From NCBI RefSeq assembly GCF_003121405.1, contig NZ_QBUY01000004.1, positions 1 through 64,000 on the forward strand: a stretch of DNA of 64,000 nucleotides. Direction: 5' to 3'. This document shows positions 1 to 7,429 of this stretch, one piece after another. Source of the stretch: Paraburkholderia sp. C35 (GTDB lineage: Bacteria > Pseudomonadota > Gammaproteobacteria > Burkholderiales > Burkholderiaceae). Under the pieces are notes generated by a model. It saw only the letters and a list, made by a program, of their open reading frames with translations, did not search any database and was not told the DNA's origin. The translations under genes and the position numbers were made by a program. Position 1 is the stretch's first letter; every line of letters starts with the position of its first letter.

Positions 1-675
1 CGCCCGCTCTCCGCGCCTGCCACACCCTCCGCTTGCCCAACGGTTCTGCCCACCGACCAGCCGTGGTTCGATGCCTTCGTCGCAGGATTCCGCCTGTGGT
101 TCGGGGACGCCGACACCCCTCGGGACCCGGATCGTGCCGTGCCCCTGCTGTGCCACGCCGCTCGCCTCGGTCACGGTGGTGCCGCCCTGCTCCTTTCGAC
201 CGTCTTCGAAGAACTCGCGCAGGACGCGGACGCCCGTCAGGAACCTCGCACCGCGCGGACGTTCTCCCGCCTGTCGATCGTCTACCGCACCGCGGCGTTC
301 TGGTCGGACGCCGACAGCCCGGACGTTGAACTGGATCACGAGAGCGAAACCGCTTGGGCGCTCGCACGCCAGGCGCCACCGGAGCCGCGCCTGTGGAACG
401 CCATCGACGCCTTGTGCGGGTTGACCGGTGACGACCATCGCCCGGATCCGGACGGTGCGCTGCAGGGATTCGAAGCCCTCGCGGCGTCCCATCCCGTCCA
501 CGCCACGTTCCTCGCATCGGGCGCCGCCGAAGAAGCCGCCGAGCGCCACGCCGACCCGGTGAGCGCCCGGGCGCTGATGGAACGTGCGCGCGCGAACCTG
601 GTTCGCTCCGCCGGTGCGGGCAACCGCGCCGCGCAGAAGCGTCTGTTCCACGCCCGCGCCGGTGAGCGTGGGTGA
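1..675 (+). CDS. Sel1-like repeat protein, 3' part only
   Basis: The reading frame is open from the first base of the window to a TGA at 673-675, so the start lies outside. The visible 224 residues contain at least two helix-turn-helix units of Sel1/TPR type: an AVPLLCHAARLGHGGAALLL unit near residue 45 and a final ALMERA...SAGAGNRAAQKRLF unit. Such repeats usually mediate protein-protein contacts, and no catalytic motif is seen. The gene is followed by the promoter and palindrome that serve the next gene. Function unknown. Confidence 0.55.
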   Translation, partial: RPLSAPATPSACPTVLPTDQPWFDAFVAGFRLWFGDADTPRDPDRAVPLLCHAARLGHGGAALLLSTVFEELAQDADARQEPRTARTFSRLSIVYRTAAFWSDADSPDVELDHESETAWALARQAPPEPRLWNAIDALCGLTGDDHRPDPDGALQGFEALAASHPVHATFLASGAAEEAAERHADPVSARALMERARANLVRSAGAGNRAAQKRLFHARAGERG

Positions 676-682
676 GTGCTGC

Positions 683-736
683 TTGTGCTATTGCCGCGTG
701 GTGCTACCCTGGGTGACCGGGGTGCCGTTGCACCCC
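683..736 (+). promoter_or_regulatory. Promoter and GGGGTGC palindrome before the 304-aa gene
   Basis: TTGTGC at 683-688 and TACCCT at 705-710 are separated by 16 bp, the spacing found in other leaders of this island. A perfect palindrome (GGGGTGC, 4-bp loop, GCACCCC) follows at 719-736, then GGAG and the ATG at 750. Here the palindrome lies downstream of the -10, in the 5' UTR; in the other genes it lies upstream of the promoter. Confidence 0.45.
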
Positions 737-749
737 ACCGGAGACCACC

Positions 750-1664
750 ATGTCCGACGATCGCCAGACCTCCCTCGCATCCGCCGCGCAGGTGGACCAT
801 GCCCCGACGCTCCCGTCGATGCAGGACCTCCACTGGCAACGCCAGTTGCTGCTCGCCGCGGAGAACGGACCCGTTCCCGTGGTCGAAGCCTGGTTGCAAG
901 CCGGTGTGATCCCCAACGACCAAACCGTGAGCGCTGCCCTGCGCCGCGAGGACCCCATCCCCGCGGTGGACGCCCTGCTCGCGGCTGCGCCCCACCTCGT
1001 GCCGGGCACGCTCAACCGCTCGCGCGTGATGGGGGACGACGGTGTGTTGGACCTGGTGTTGCAGCACACCTCGCCCTCCGTGCTCAACGAGCGCGCCGGG
1101 TCGCCGTTCCCGTTGTGGCTCGAAGCGTTCGCCCGCGCGCAGGACGTGCGACCGGGCACCGACCTTTACGACGAAGCCATGGCGGCACGCATCCCCACGG
1201 TCCTCGCCAAGCTCACCCACGCCGGCGCCGACGTCGAGTCGATGCGCACCAGCCCTTACGTGCGTGACGCGCAGAGCATCCACGGGCAGGTGCTGCGCCA
1301 AGCGCTTGGGATCGAGCCGTCGCTGTCCCTGGAGGGTGTCGTCACCGGCGTGCAGGTCGTGCCGGTGATCAACGATGGAACGCTGGTCGAAGCGCAGTTC
1401 GAAGGACCGGACCATCGCACCACCGACTGGGGTGTCTACGTGCGCGACCGTGAGCGCCACGCGAACCACGTTCAGGACTTCAAGGAACGCGCGGTCGCTG
1501 AGCGCTTTGCGAAGGAACTCGCCAGTGCTCACGCGGTGAAGGTGGAGCCCTATCCGTGGGAGGAGCGTCCCACGCTCTCGATGGTGGCGCCGAAGCCGAA
1601 GCTCGACCAGGACGATGGGGAGCACCGCGTCGTCATGCGTCAGGTTATGCGAATGAGCATGTGA
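750..1664 (+). CDS. Hypothetical protein with an ankyrin-like N-terminal part
   Basis: 304 residues, starting at an ATG preceded by CCGGAGACC. Residues about 28-110 read like degenerate ankyrin repeats (LLLAAENGPVPVVEAWLQAG, then VSAALRREDPIPAVDALLAA). The C-terminal third has a compact segment around TDWGVYVRDRERHANHVQDF that I do not recognise. No signal peptide or membrane segment is visible, so a cytoplasmic protein is likely. The flanking genes are single transcription units, so no operon partner is evident. Ankyrin assignment is by eye and needs a profile search. Confidence 0.6.
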   Translation: MSDDRQTSLASAAQVDHAPTLPSMQDLHWQRQLLLAAENGPVPVVEAWLQAGVIPNDQTVSAALRREDPIPAVDALLAAAPHLVPGTLNRSRVMGDDGVLDLVLQHTSPSVLNERAGSPFPLWLEAFARAQDVRPGTDLYDEAMAARIPTVLAKLTHAGADVESMRTSPYVRDAQSIHGQVLRQALGIEPSLSLEGVVTGVQVVPVINDGTLVEAQFEGPDHRTTDWGVYVRDRERHANHVQDFKERAVAERFAKELASAHAVKVEPYPWEERPTLSMVAPKPKLDQDDGEHRVVMRQVMRMSM

Positions 1665-1674
1665 GCGCGTGCGC

Positions 1675-1748
1675 TTGAGTTTCCTCCTGGACCTGGTATG
1701 GGTACGACATCGACCCGTCGAGGTCACAACTAAAGGAGGATCATCACC
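1675..1748 (+). promoter_or_regulatory. Leader cassette: 16-bp-spacer promoter, hairpin, strong RBS
   Basis: TTGAGT at 1675-1680, a 16-bp spacer and TATGGG at 1697-1702 form the promoter. A GACC/GGTC hairpin follows, then ACAACTAAAGGAGGATC just before the ATG at 1749. The cassette at 2488-2560 is a near copy over the -35 region, the -10 region and the RBS. Only the sequence pattern supports transcription. Confidence 0.55.
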
Positions 1749-2411
1749 ATGCGCACCATCGCCATCACCCTTGCCACCCTTGCCACCCTCACCGCCATCG
1801 CCTCGTTGGCGGGTTGCCATAGCTCGGATTCGTCGGGCGCCCCCAGCGCGCCGGCCGCGAACACGAGCATCACCAGCGCTCCCAGTTCGTCCGACGTTCA
1901 AGCCGCGCTGGGTCCGCAAATCGCCGACGACTACTGCTGGGTCCAGGCCGACAACGGCAAGCCGACCTGGCCCGCTCCGGTGGTCCCCGCGCAGTTCCAC
2001 AGCGAAACCCGCACGGTGCTGAACGCCCTGACCGCCGAAGGGCTGCTCGACTACCAAGGAAGCGCCCTCGCACCCACGGCGGACGGCAAGAAGGACGCCT
2101 CGTGGTGGGACAGCAAGCGTGGTGCGTGCATGGGTACGGCGACCGTGGCGAGCGTGACCGCGGTGCGCCTGAATCATGGCAACCCCCACGCGCCCGACGG
2201 GTCGGTGGACGTGGACTACGTGCAAACGCTGACGAACGTTCCCGCGTGGGCGCAAAAGAACTTCAAGAGCCACGTCGATTTCAGCACGCCGCTGACGAAG
2301 CACGTCACGCTCGTCTACGACACCGCCGCGCCGCACGACTGGCGCCGGGCTGGTGTGCTGGTGAAAGACCCGAGCCAACCGACCGGCTGGCGCGAGGACA
2401 ACGTTCACTGA
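1749..2411 (+). CDS. Secreted lipoprotein of unknown function
   Basis: 220 residues. The N-terminus has a basic start, a hydrophobic stretch and a lipobox SLAGC at residues about 19-23, so the mature protein should be lipidated on Cys23 and anchored in a membrane on the periplasmic side. A Ser/Ala/Pro-rich linker of about 25 residues follows, then a soluble domain of about 170 residues with paired WVQADNGKPTWPAP and VDVDYVQTLTNVP segments that I do not recognise. The start is fixed by the AAAGGAGGA site. It is a single-gene unit between its own cassette and a hairpin terminator. Confidence 0.75.
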   Translation: MRTIAITLATLATLTAIASLAGCHSSDSSGAPSAPAANTSITSAPSSSDVQAALGPQIADDYCWVQADNGKPTWPAPVVPAQFHSETRTVLNALTAEGLLDYQGSALAPTADGKKDASWWDSKRGACMGTATVASVTAVRLNHGNPHAPDGSVDVDYVQTLTNVPAWAQKNFKSHVDFSTPLTKHVTLVYDTAAPHDWRRAGVLVKDPSQPTGWREDNVH

Positions 2412-2436
2412 ACGTCACCCTGAGCGCAGGATCGAG

Positions 2437-2466
2437 CGCCCACCGGATGGTGGGCGTTTTCTTTTC
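2437..2466 (+). terminator. Rho-independent terminator after the lipoprotein gene
   Basis: An 8-bp GC-rich stem CGCCCACC/GGTGGGCG with a GGAT loop is followed by TTTTCTTTT. It lies 25 bp after the stop codon. Confidence 0.8.
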
Positions 2467-2487
2467 AAGGAAATGCCCACTGCGCGC

Positions 2488-2560
2488 TTGAGTTTCCCGC
2501 AGGGCCTGGTATCGGTACGGCATCGGTCCTACGGACCACAACTAAAGGAGGATCCACCCC
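2488..2560 (+). promoter_or_regulatory. Leader cassette before the 46-aa gene
   Basis: TTGAGT at 2488-2493, a 16-bp spacer and TATCGG at 2510-2515 form the promoter. A perfect GGTCC-TAC-GGACC hairpin and ACAACTAAAGGAGGATC precede the ATG at 2561. The arrangement is almost base for base that of 1675-1748. The hairpin keeps its pairing although its sequence differs, which suggests the structure matters. Confidence 0.6.
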
Positions 2561-2701
2561 ATGCTGACCGCTTCCATCATCGTCGCCATCGTTGCTGCCT
2601 TCGGTTACGGCATGTTCCGCCTGTCCGGCTGGTCGCGCGAGGACTTCAAGAACCGTTTCAAGGCGGAGTACCCCGCTGCTCAAGCCGCTCGCAACGAGTG
2701 A
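2561..2701 (+). CDS. 46-aa single-span membrane peptide
   Basis: The frame reads MLTASIIVAIVAAFGYGMFR and then a polar tail containing GWSRED and FKAEYPAAQAA, ending at TGA 2699-2701. Residues about 3-18 form one transmembrane helix; the tail is amphipathic and charged. The gene is below usual annotation size cut-offs. It is supported by a full copy of the island's leader cassette, a strong RBS 8 bases upstream and a terminator 5 bases after the stop. Small single-span peptides are often toxins, regulators or phage/plasmid accessory factors; nothing here decides which. Confidence 0.75.
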   Translation: MLTASIIVAIVAAFGYGMFRLSGWSREDFKNRFKAEYPAAQAARNE

Positions 2702-2706
2702 GCGCC

Positions 2707-2730
2707 AAGGCCCTGACCGGGCCTTCTTCC
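2707..2730 (+). terminator. Terminator after the 46-aa gene
   Basis: AAGGCCC and GGGCCTT pair around a TGACC loop, followed by CTTCCT. It begins five bases after the stop codon. Confidence 0.65.
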
Positions 2731-2756
2731 TGCCCAGCGCGTGAACGCTGCGCAAC

Positions 2757-2787
2757 GAAAAGCCCCCTCCCGGGGGCTTCTGCTTTA
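2757..2787. terminator. Bidirectional terminator between convergent genes
   Basis: AAAAGCCCCC and GGGGGCTT pair around a short TCCC loop. Read on the minus strand the stem is followed by TTTTCG, directly after the stop of the NlpC/P60 gene. Confidence 0.75.
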
Positions 2788-3642
2788 CCGCGATGCGGTG
2801 GTGATGGTGGTCTGCACGATCCGCCGTGCGCCGTGCCATCGTGCTTCCCAATAGTCGGACGTCAGGTTTTCGTAGCGGACCTTCGCGCCGGTGTGCGGGG
2901 CGTTGATGAACGTGTCGTGACCGACGTAGATTCCCACGTGCGTCGCAGGGCCGCGCGCGGTGTCGAAGAACACGAGGTCACCGGGTTGAAGCTCGTCCTT
3001 CGGGACATCCATGCCGACCTGGCTCTGCTGGGACGCGAGACGCGGAAGCGCTTTGCCGATCGTCATCGCGGTGACCCACCGCACGAAGCCCGAGCAATCC
3101 ATGCCCTGTTCCGGCGAGTTGCCGCCCCAAACGTAGGGGATCCCGAGGTACTTCTTCGCGTTGTCGATCATCTTCGATCGCCAGTTCTTCGGTGGGACCT
3201 TCGGACCCACCGGGAGCGCCACCGGGGGCGGCAAGCCGTCCGGACCGGTTTCCAGCGATACGGTGACAACGCCTGGTCGGACGGAGGGCAACGGCTTGAA
3301 CGCCGGCACCGGTTGCCACGCATCGCTCAACCAGTCGCTGCCCTGGTCGAACAGGGATGCTTGCCCGTCGATGTCCTTCGCGTAGAACGTGCCCGGCTCG
3401 GGCATCGCGACGGACGATACGCCGACTGCGCGCGGTGTCGCCATCGGAACGACGAGGAGCACCGACTGGATCGGCTGGTTGAACGCCGTCTGCCAGTAAG
3501 CGCTGGACGCCTGCTGACGCGATGCCTGGACGGTGGGGTGGGTGAAGCCGCGATGGGGGATCGCGTGGGCACTGCAGGTCGCGAGCGCGAGGACCGTAAA
3601 GGTCAGGGTTCGTGCTGCGCGGATGGACATCATGCTCAACAT
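2785..3642 (-). CDS. Secreted NlpC/P60-family cell-wall hydrolase
   Basis: 285 residues. A hydrophobic N-terminal segment ending in ATCSAHA is a signal peptide. A poorly conserved middle of about 130 residues follows, then a C-terminal NlpC/P60 domain (about 165-275). The catalytic triad is visible: Cys in MDCSGFV, His in THVGIYVG and a third polar His in INAPHTG. The domain start YLGIPYVWGG and the GDLVFF motif are typical. Family members cleave peptide stems of peptidoglycan (D-Glu/diaminopimelate or related bonds) in the periplasm. The start has CGGAGG seven bases upstream. Its neighbours are mostly exported proteins, which fits envelope modification by the island. Confidence 0.88.
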   Translation of the reverse strand: MLSMMSIRAARTLTFTVLALATCSAHAIPHRGFTHPTVQASRQQASSAYWQTAFNQPIQSVLLVVPMATPRAVGVSSVAMPEPGTFYAKDIDGQASLFDQGSDWLSDAWQPVPAFKPLPSVRPGVVTVSLETGPDGLPPPVALPVGPKVPPKNWRSKMIDNAKKYLGIPYVWGGNSPEQGMDCSGFVRWVTAMTIGKALPRLASQQSQVGMDVPKDELQPGDLVFFDTARGPATHVGIYVGHDTFINAPHTGAKVRYENLTSDYWEARWHGARRIVQTTITTASR

Positions 3643-3752
3643 GGTGGGTTCCTCCGAAGTAAAGCGCCTCCTTTCCGCTCTTGTGTCGGTTGTGGCAACG
3701 GGGTTGGGAAACCGCCCGCAGGACCTGCGGACGGTGATGGTGCTGCTACTGC

Positions 3753-4349
3753 TCAGAAGCCGACGCGAGGACGTGCGGCCGTGCTGCTGGTGATCGCGTC
3801 GAGCTTGCGCGCCAACGCTGCGATGTCGGGGATCGGGGCGACCTGGGTGAACGCCACGTCCAGGGCTTCCAGCGGGGCCATCACCGCGTCGTGAAACGCT
3901 TCACGATTCGCCCGCTCGATCGCCAGGCTTTCTTTGTCCTGCGCGTCCATCTGTTCCCGTGCACGCGCCCAGGCTAACGCCTGCTGACGCTCTGCGCGGA
4001 GCGCACGCGCCCGGGCATGCGCCTTCGCCGTTTCGCTCATGCCGGGGACGGCGTAGGCGGCTTCGTCGTTGTTCATGCTCTGACGGCGGAACGCGGCGGT
4101 CATCGCCTCGTTCAGCAGCGCCATCAGGTACTCGCGGTTCGCGGTGCTGGGTGCGTTCTTGATCTTGCCGATCAACAGGTCCAGGGCGGTGCCCTCCCCG
4201 TTCACCAGGCGTGGATTCGCGCGCTCGACTTCGAGTTGCGCGCACGCTGCGGTGAGGTGCACACGGACGACTTCGGTCGTGAACGAGGGAAGCGGGTCGA
4301 AGCCGGCGGGCAGGTCGATCGTGAGGTTTTGCGTGTCGATGGGGGTCAT
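3753..4349 (-). CDS. Hypothetical helical cytoplasmic protein
   Basis: 198 residues with no signal peptide or membrane span. Residues about 105-160 are rich in Ala, Glu, Arg and Lys (SETAKAHARARALRAERQQA) and should form a long helix or coiled coil. The start has CAGGAGACC upstream and a promoter of the island's type at 4,400-4,427 on the minus strand. It lies 110 bp upstream of the NlpC/P60 gene in the same direction; co-transcription is possible because no terminator is seen between them. I do not recognise the family. Confidence 0.6.
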   Translation of the reverse strand: MTPIDTQNLTIDLPAGFDPLPSFTTEVVRVHLTAACAQLEVERANPRLVNGEGTALDLLIGKIKNAPSTANREYLMALLNEAMTAAFRRQSMNNDEAAYAVPGMSETAKAHARARALRAERQQALAWARAREQMDAQDKESLAIERANREAFHDAVMAPLEALDVAFTQVAPIPDIAALARKLDAITSSTAARPRVGF

Positions 4350-4399
4350 GTGTGGTCTCCTGGTGAGGCGTCTGCGTTGGTCTGCGCCTCTCTACGTCC

Positions 4400-4472
4400 A
4401 GGTTAGCTCGAGCTATGAAAAACTCAAGGCCTCCGGCGACTATACTTTCGACTTTATAGGGTGTTTTGCACC
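4400..4472 (-). promoter_or_regulatory. Minus-strand leader: palindrome and 16-bp-spacer promoter
   Basis: Read on the minus strand there is a GGTG/CACC palindrome (4,460-4,472), then TTGAGT (4,422-4,427), a 16-bp spacer and TAACCT (4,400-4,405). This is the same order, and the same spacer length, as the plus-strand leaders of the island. It serves the 198-aa gene. Confidence 0.55.
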
Positions 4473-4513
4473 TGATGACCAAACCCCAAAATCCCCGGCG
4501 GCTGCCGCCGCGG

Positions 4514-4664
4514 GCGCCCCGCTTCGCGCCGGATCCTTCGGTCCCGTTCGACGTCATCAACGTGGGGTGGTCGCCCATTGCTGATCGTGGACCGCCCCGC
4601 CTCTTGCCTGCGGCGTCGTTCGGGGTCAGGGTGCCCTCGCCTCCGGAGGAGGTTTTCCCGAAGG
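4514..4664. repeat. Non-coding repeat block, copy A
   Basis: Two anchor sequences recur at 8,167-8,270: CCCCGCTTCGCGCC (4,517-4,530) and a CGCCTCCGG...CCCGAAGG element (4,638-4,664). The anchors are about 110 bp apart here and about 60 bp apart in copy B. No gene is supported in the surrounding 4,473-4,706. The GC-rich half-palindromes suggest structured RNA or DNA, but no function can be assigned. Confidence 0.45.
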
Positions 4665-4706
4665 GGTGCGGCCGGTCGACCTCGTCGGTCGTGCAGGGTT
4701 TCATGC

Positions 4707-4823
4707 TGGGTGCAACGCAACCCATCCCGTTTGACTTCCGCGACGGATGCTCTATGAGTGGGCGCATCGGATTGCATCACCGTCCGCGGCCACCATCAAC
4801 ATCAACATCCAGGAGGAACCGTC
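4707..4823 (+). promoter_or_regulatory. Leader of the first small secreted protein
   Basis: A TGGGTGC...GCAACCCA palindrome (4,707-4,724) lies just upstream of TTGACT (4,731-4,736), a 16-bp spacer and TATGAG (4,753-4,758). The RBS CAGGAGGAACC precedes the GTG at 4,824. Confidence 0.55.
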
Positions 4824-5513
4824 GTGCTCAAGAAGACCATCATCGCCACCGCTCTGCTCGTTGCTTCCGCGCTCGCGAGCGCAGCGCCCTTCACGTTCTC
4901 GCCGGCGCTGATGCACAGCAACGACGGCAAGCCCGCACCCGTCGGACCCGATACGTTTCAGGGCTTCACGATCGGAAAGAGCCTTCTGTCTCAGGCTCCG
5001 GACTGCACGGACCCGCAGACCTACCACGCCCCGTTCAAAGGGTCCTGCTTCGCGCACCGCACGGGGTCCAGTGGTGCGGTCGTGATCGCTGCCCCCGGTC
5101 TCAGTGCTCACGCGGTGGCGCCGGGCGCCGACCAGAGTTCGTTGCTGGGCTATCACGCGCCGACGATCGTGGACACGCAGTATTACGAGGACAACCCGCG
5201 CTTGCCTCGTCCCGTGCATGTCGTCATCACGTCGCTGCCCGCCACCGATCAGACCGCGCAGAAGCTTGTGACGTGGATGGCGCAGCAGTACGGAAACCCC
5301 TCGTCGGTCACGCCGACGGAGGTCACGTGGACCTTTCAAGACCTCGAAGCGAAGGTGGTGTACGGACCAGAGGACGTTGCGCTGAACGTGCCCAGTGCCG
5401 GTCCTGCTCGTGTGCTCTACGCGGAGGTGTACGACACCGCGCACGCGGGCAACGCGCAACAACTTCTGCAGGAGTTCGGCGGCTACCTGTTCAACACGTC
5501 GCCCACGAAGTGA
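4824..5513 (+). CDS. Small secreted protein, island paralogue 1
   Basis: 229 residues from a GTG start chosen because AGGAGGAACC lies directly upstream and the signal peptide then begins at once (VLKKTIIATALLVASALASA). An upstream in-frame ATG would add 22 unlikely residues. The mature protein has a GFTIGKSLLSQAPDC block, two further Cys in the next 20 residues, and later QYGNPSSV...EVTW. The same ordered blocks occur in the proteins at 5,701 and 7,430, so the three appear to be diverged tandem paralogues. Periplasmic location is likely. No known domain is recognised. Confidence 0.72.
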   Translation: MLKKTIIATALLVASALASAAPFTFSPALMHSNDGKPAPVGPDTFQGFTIGKSLLSQAPDCTDPQTYHAPFKGSCFAHRTGSSGAVVIAAPGLSAHAVAPGADQSSLLGYHAPTIVDTQYYEDNPRLPRPVHVVITSLPATDQTAQKLVTWMAQQYGNPSSVTPTEVTWTFQDLEAKVVYGPEDVALNVPSAGPARVLYAEVYDTAHAGNAQQLLQEFGGYLFNTSPTK

Positions 5514-5540
5514 CGTTGCACCCACGATTACTGACGACGA

Positions 5541-5566
5541 AGCCCCGCAGACGCGGGGCTTTTTCG
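5541..5566 (+). terminator. Terminator after paralogue 1
   Basis: AGCCCCGC and GCGGGGCT pair around AGAC, followed by TTTTCGTT. Confidence 0.8.
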
Positions 5567-5592
5567 TTGGAGCGCTTGCCCATCAGGTTTTT

Positions 5593-5700
5593 TTGCACCC
5601 AATGGGTCGAACCAGGTTGACATCCAGAACTGATCGCTTATTGGTACATGCGAGGACCGCAAAGGTCTGATCATTCCCAACCATCGTCAAGGAGGATCTT
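5593..5700 (+). promoter_or_regulatory. Leader of the second small secreted protein
   Basis: An ACCC-AAT-GGGT palindrome (5,597-5,607, inside TTGCACCCAATGGGTCG) precedes TTGACA (5,617-5,622), a 16-bp spacer and TATTGG (5,639-5,644). A GACC-GCAAA-GGTC hairpin and TCAAGGAGGATCTT lead into the ATG at 5,701. Confidence 0.6.
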
Positions 5701-6417
5701 ATGAAGAAGTCTTACATCGCCGCCGCCCTGGTCGCTGTTGCTGCTGCCGCTGGGTTCGCTGTCACCGCCAACGCCTCGTTGTTCAGCGATCCCAAACCCG
5801 CTCCGGCACCTTTCACTCTGAAGAGCGTTGATTTCGGACACAACGCTACGACCTTCCTTGGCAAGGCCGAGACGTCGAATCCCCTGGCCTACGATCCGTT
5901 CTCCAACAGTTTGATGGGTCTTCGTCTCGGCGACTCGCTGCCCGCCGCCTGTCCAGTTGTTTTGGACAAACCCTGCGCAGCGCAATCGTCCGCGCATGGC
6001 GCGATCGTTGCTGGTTTGAGCGATCACCTCGGGCTTGGCTCGGATCTCGTCGCTGATCACGAGGGTGCCGGTCCGGTTGAAGGGCAAGCCCTGGTCGGTC
6101 TGGACGCCTCGGGTCGTATCGACGCAATCGTCGTGCCGATGTGGGGTGGTTCCGGGGAGGGTAACGTGGCTCGGACCGCCCTCAAAGCTTTCGCGTGGCG
6201 TTTCGGTGACCCGTCGTCGATCTCGAGCACGCAAGTCGTGTGGAACCTGCCCAACGGTGTGCATGCCACGGTCGTCTACAAGGACACGCCCCCGGTGCCG
6301 TGGCACGTTAGCCACACGACGCGTGTGAAAATGCTTTACGCAGCGATTTACACCGACGGTGGCGCATCGCAGGTCGAGCCCTTGCAGTTCACTGAGTGGT
6401 CCCGCTCGTCGAAGTGA
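5701..6417 (+). CDS. Small secreted protein, island paralogue 2
   Basis: 238 residues with a clear signal peptide (basic MKKSY, an Ala/Val-rich core, cleavage near TANASL). The blocks GLRLGDSLPAACP, a second Cys (DKPCAAQ), GRIDAIVVPMW and RFGDPSSI...QVVWNLPNG match in order those of the 4,824 and 7,430 products. The four-part pattern looks like one extracytoplasmic fold. The gene is a single unit with its own promoter, leader hairpin and terminator. Function unknown. Confidence 0.75.
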   Translation: MKKSYIAAALVAVAAAAGFAVTANASLFSDPKPAPAPFTLKSVDFGHNATTFLGKAETSNPLAYDPFSNSLMGLRLGDSLPAACPVVLDKPCAAQSSAHGAIVAGLSDHLGLGSDLVADHEGAGPVEGQALVGLDASGRIDAIVVPMWGGSGEGNVARTALKAFAWRFGDPSSISSTQVVWNLPNGVHATVVYKDTPPVPWHVSHTTRVKMLYAAIYTDGGASQVEPLQFTEWSRSSK

Positions 6418-6440
6418 ACCGAGCGTTGACCGACGTGCCA

Positions 6441-6466
6441 AGCCCCGCCCCGTGCGGGGCTTTGTC
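6441..6466 (+). terminator. Terminator after paralogue 2
   Basis: AGCCCCGC and GCGGGGCT pair around CCCGT, followed by TTGTCTT. The stem is identical to that of the terminator at 5,541. Confidence 0.75.
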
Positions 6467-6469
6467 TTG

Positions 6470-6600
6470 GGTGCAACGCCACCTCAACGTATTACGCAAG
6501 TATTTTTCGCCGTACCTCTTGCGTCGCATTCTGGGTCGAGTATGTACAGAGGTGAGGGTCGTCGAAACGATCCCATCCATACATCAAGGAGGAGACCACC
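6470..6600 (+). promoter_or_regulatory. Leader of the outer-membrane-like gene
   Basis: A GGTG-CAACGC-CACC palindrome starts the leader. TTGCGT (6,519-6,524), a 16-bp spacer and TATGTA (6,541-6,546) form the promoter. A GGGTCGT-CGAA-ACGATCCC hairpin precedes TCAAGGAGGAGACC and the ATG. Confidence 0.55.
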
Positions 6601-7329
6601 ATGCGATTCATCAAGCCCGCCGTTACCGCCGCCACCCTGTTGTTCGCGCTTGCCGCCATGCCGGCGCATGCGCAGTCGCTCGAAGACCAAGCCCCCGCGC
6701 AAGGTTCGAACGAGGCAGTGACCTCGTTCGTTCAAGCGCCGGTTGCGCAAGATCCCATCGTCACGCCGCGTCTGTCGTTCCAGCCGACGGGTGGCCATGA
6801 CTGGCACCTGTGGATCGACGCCAACGTGCACGCTTACCACTTCAACCGTGGCGAGGCTCGTGCCAACAACTACAACGAGAACAACTGGGGCGGTGGGTTC
6901 GAGTTGACCAACGACGTGCTCGGTGTCATGGGGGGTTACTACTACAACTCCCTGCGTCGCGGTTCGTGGTATCTGCTTGGTCGCTACACCCCGCTCCAGT
7001 TCGACCTCACGTCGAAAGACCGCGTGAACGTCGGTGTGCTCGCTGGTGTGCTTTCGGGCTACGTGAAAACGGCCTACGAGAAAGGCTACACCGTGACCCA
7101 GGAACCGAACAGCACCGGTACGGGGACGATGCCGGTTCTGACGCCCGCGATGTTGCCGAACGGAACCAAGCCGCGTGGCTTCATGCCCGCCGCTGGTCTC
7201 CTGGTCTCGTATGAGCACGATCACCAGTGGGGTGTGAATCTGATCTTCGTGCCCCCTGTGCGCAGCGAAGGGGTGTCGCCGTTCATGGGCGTTGAGTTGC
7301 GCTACTCGCCTGCCAAGTTCATTTTTTGA
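6601..7329 (+). CDS. Probable outer-membrane beta-barrel protein
   Basis: 242 residues with a signal peptide ending AMPAHA. The mature part alternates polar and aromatic residues in short strands (WHLWIDANVHAYHF, NNWGGGFEL, GGYYYNS, GSWYLLGRY) and ends in a terminal Phe (RYSPAKFIF), as small outer-membrane barrels do. The HAYHFNR...NYNENNWG segment resembles small barrel enzymes of the PagP/acyloxyacyl-hydrolase kind, but I cannot establish catalytic residues. Location in the outer membrane is inference from strand pattern and C-terminus. Confidence 0.6.
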   Translation: MRFIKPAVTAATLLFALAAMPAHAQSLEDQAPAQGSNEAVTSFVQAPVAQDPIVTPRLSFQPTGGHDWHLWIDANVHAYHFNRGEARANNYNENNWGGGFELTNDVLGVMGGYYYNSLRRGSWYLLGRYTPLQFDLTSKDRVNVGVLAGVLSGYVKTAYEKGYTVTQEPNSTGTGTMPVLTPAMLPNGTKPRGFMPAAGLLVSYEHDHQWGVNLIFVPPVRSEGVSPFMGVELRYSPAKFIF

Positions 7330-7336
7330 ACTGACC

Positions 7337-7429
7337 TGGGTGCAACACACCCCAGCCGTGACCGCCGCAAGGCGGTTGAGGCGGTACAGGCCCGGCGTCG
7401 CCAGGCCACTTTCAAAGGAGACCTTCAAC
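7337..7429 (+). promoter_or_regulatory. Leader of the third small secreted protein
   Basis: A CTGGGTG-CAACA-CACCCCAG palindrome begins 8 bp after the previous stop and could also act as its terminator. A GGCC...GGCC hairpin precedes TTCAAAGGAGACC. I cannot place a convincing -35/-10 pair here, unlike the other leaders. Confidence 0.4.

Noticed and set aside
336-2408. A 690-codon minus-strand open frame opposite the left-edge genes
   Set aside because: It is an antisense by-product of GC-rich codon bias. The translation is low-complexity Arg/His/Gly, has no RBS, and crosses several plus-strand genes with clear leaders.
1675-2560. A riboswitch in the paired leaders at 1675 and 2488
   Set aside because: The leaders are too short (about 45 transcribed bases) and hold only one simple hairpin.
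2473-3894. A 473-codon plus-strand frame over the NlpC/P60 gene
   Set aside because: It conflicts with the 46-aa gene, two terminators and a complete NlpC/P60 catalytic domain on the minus strand.
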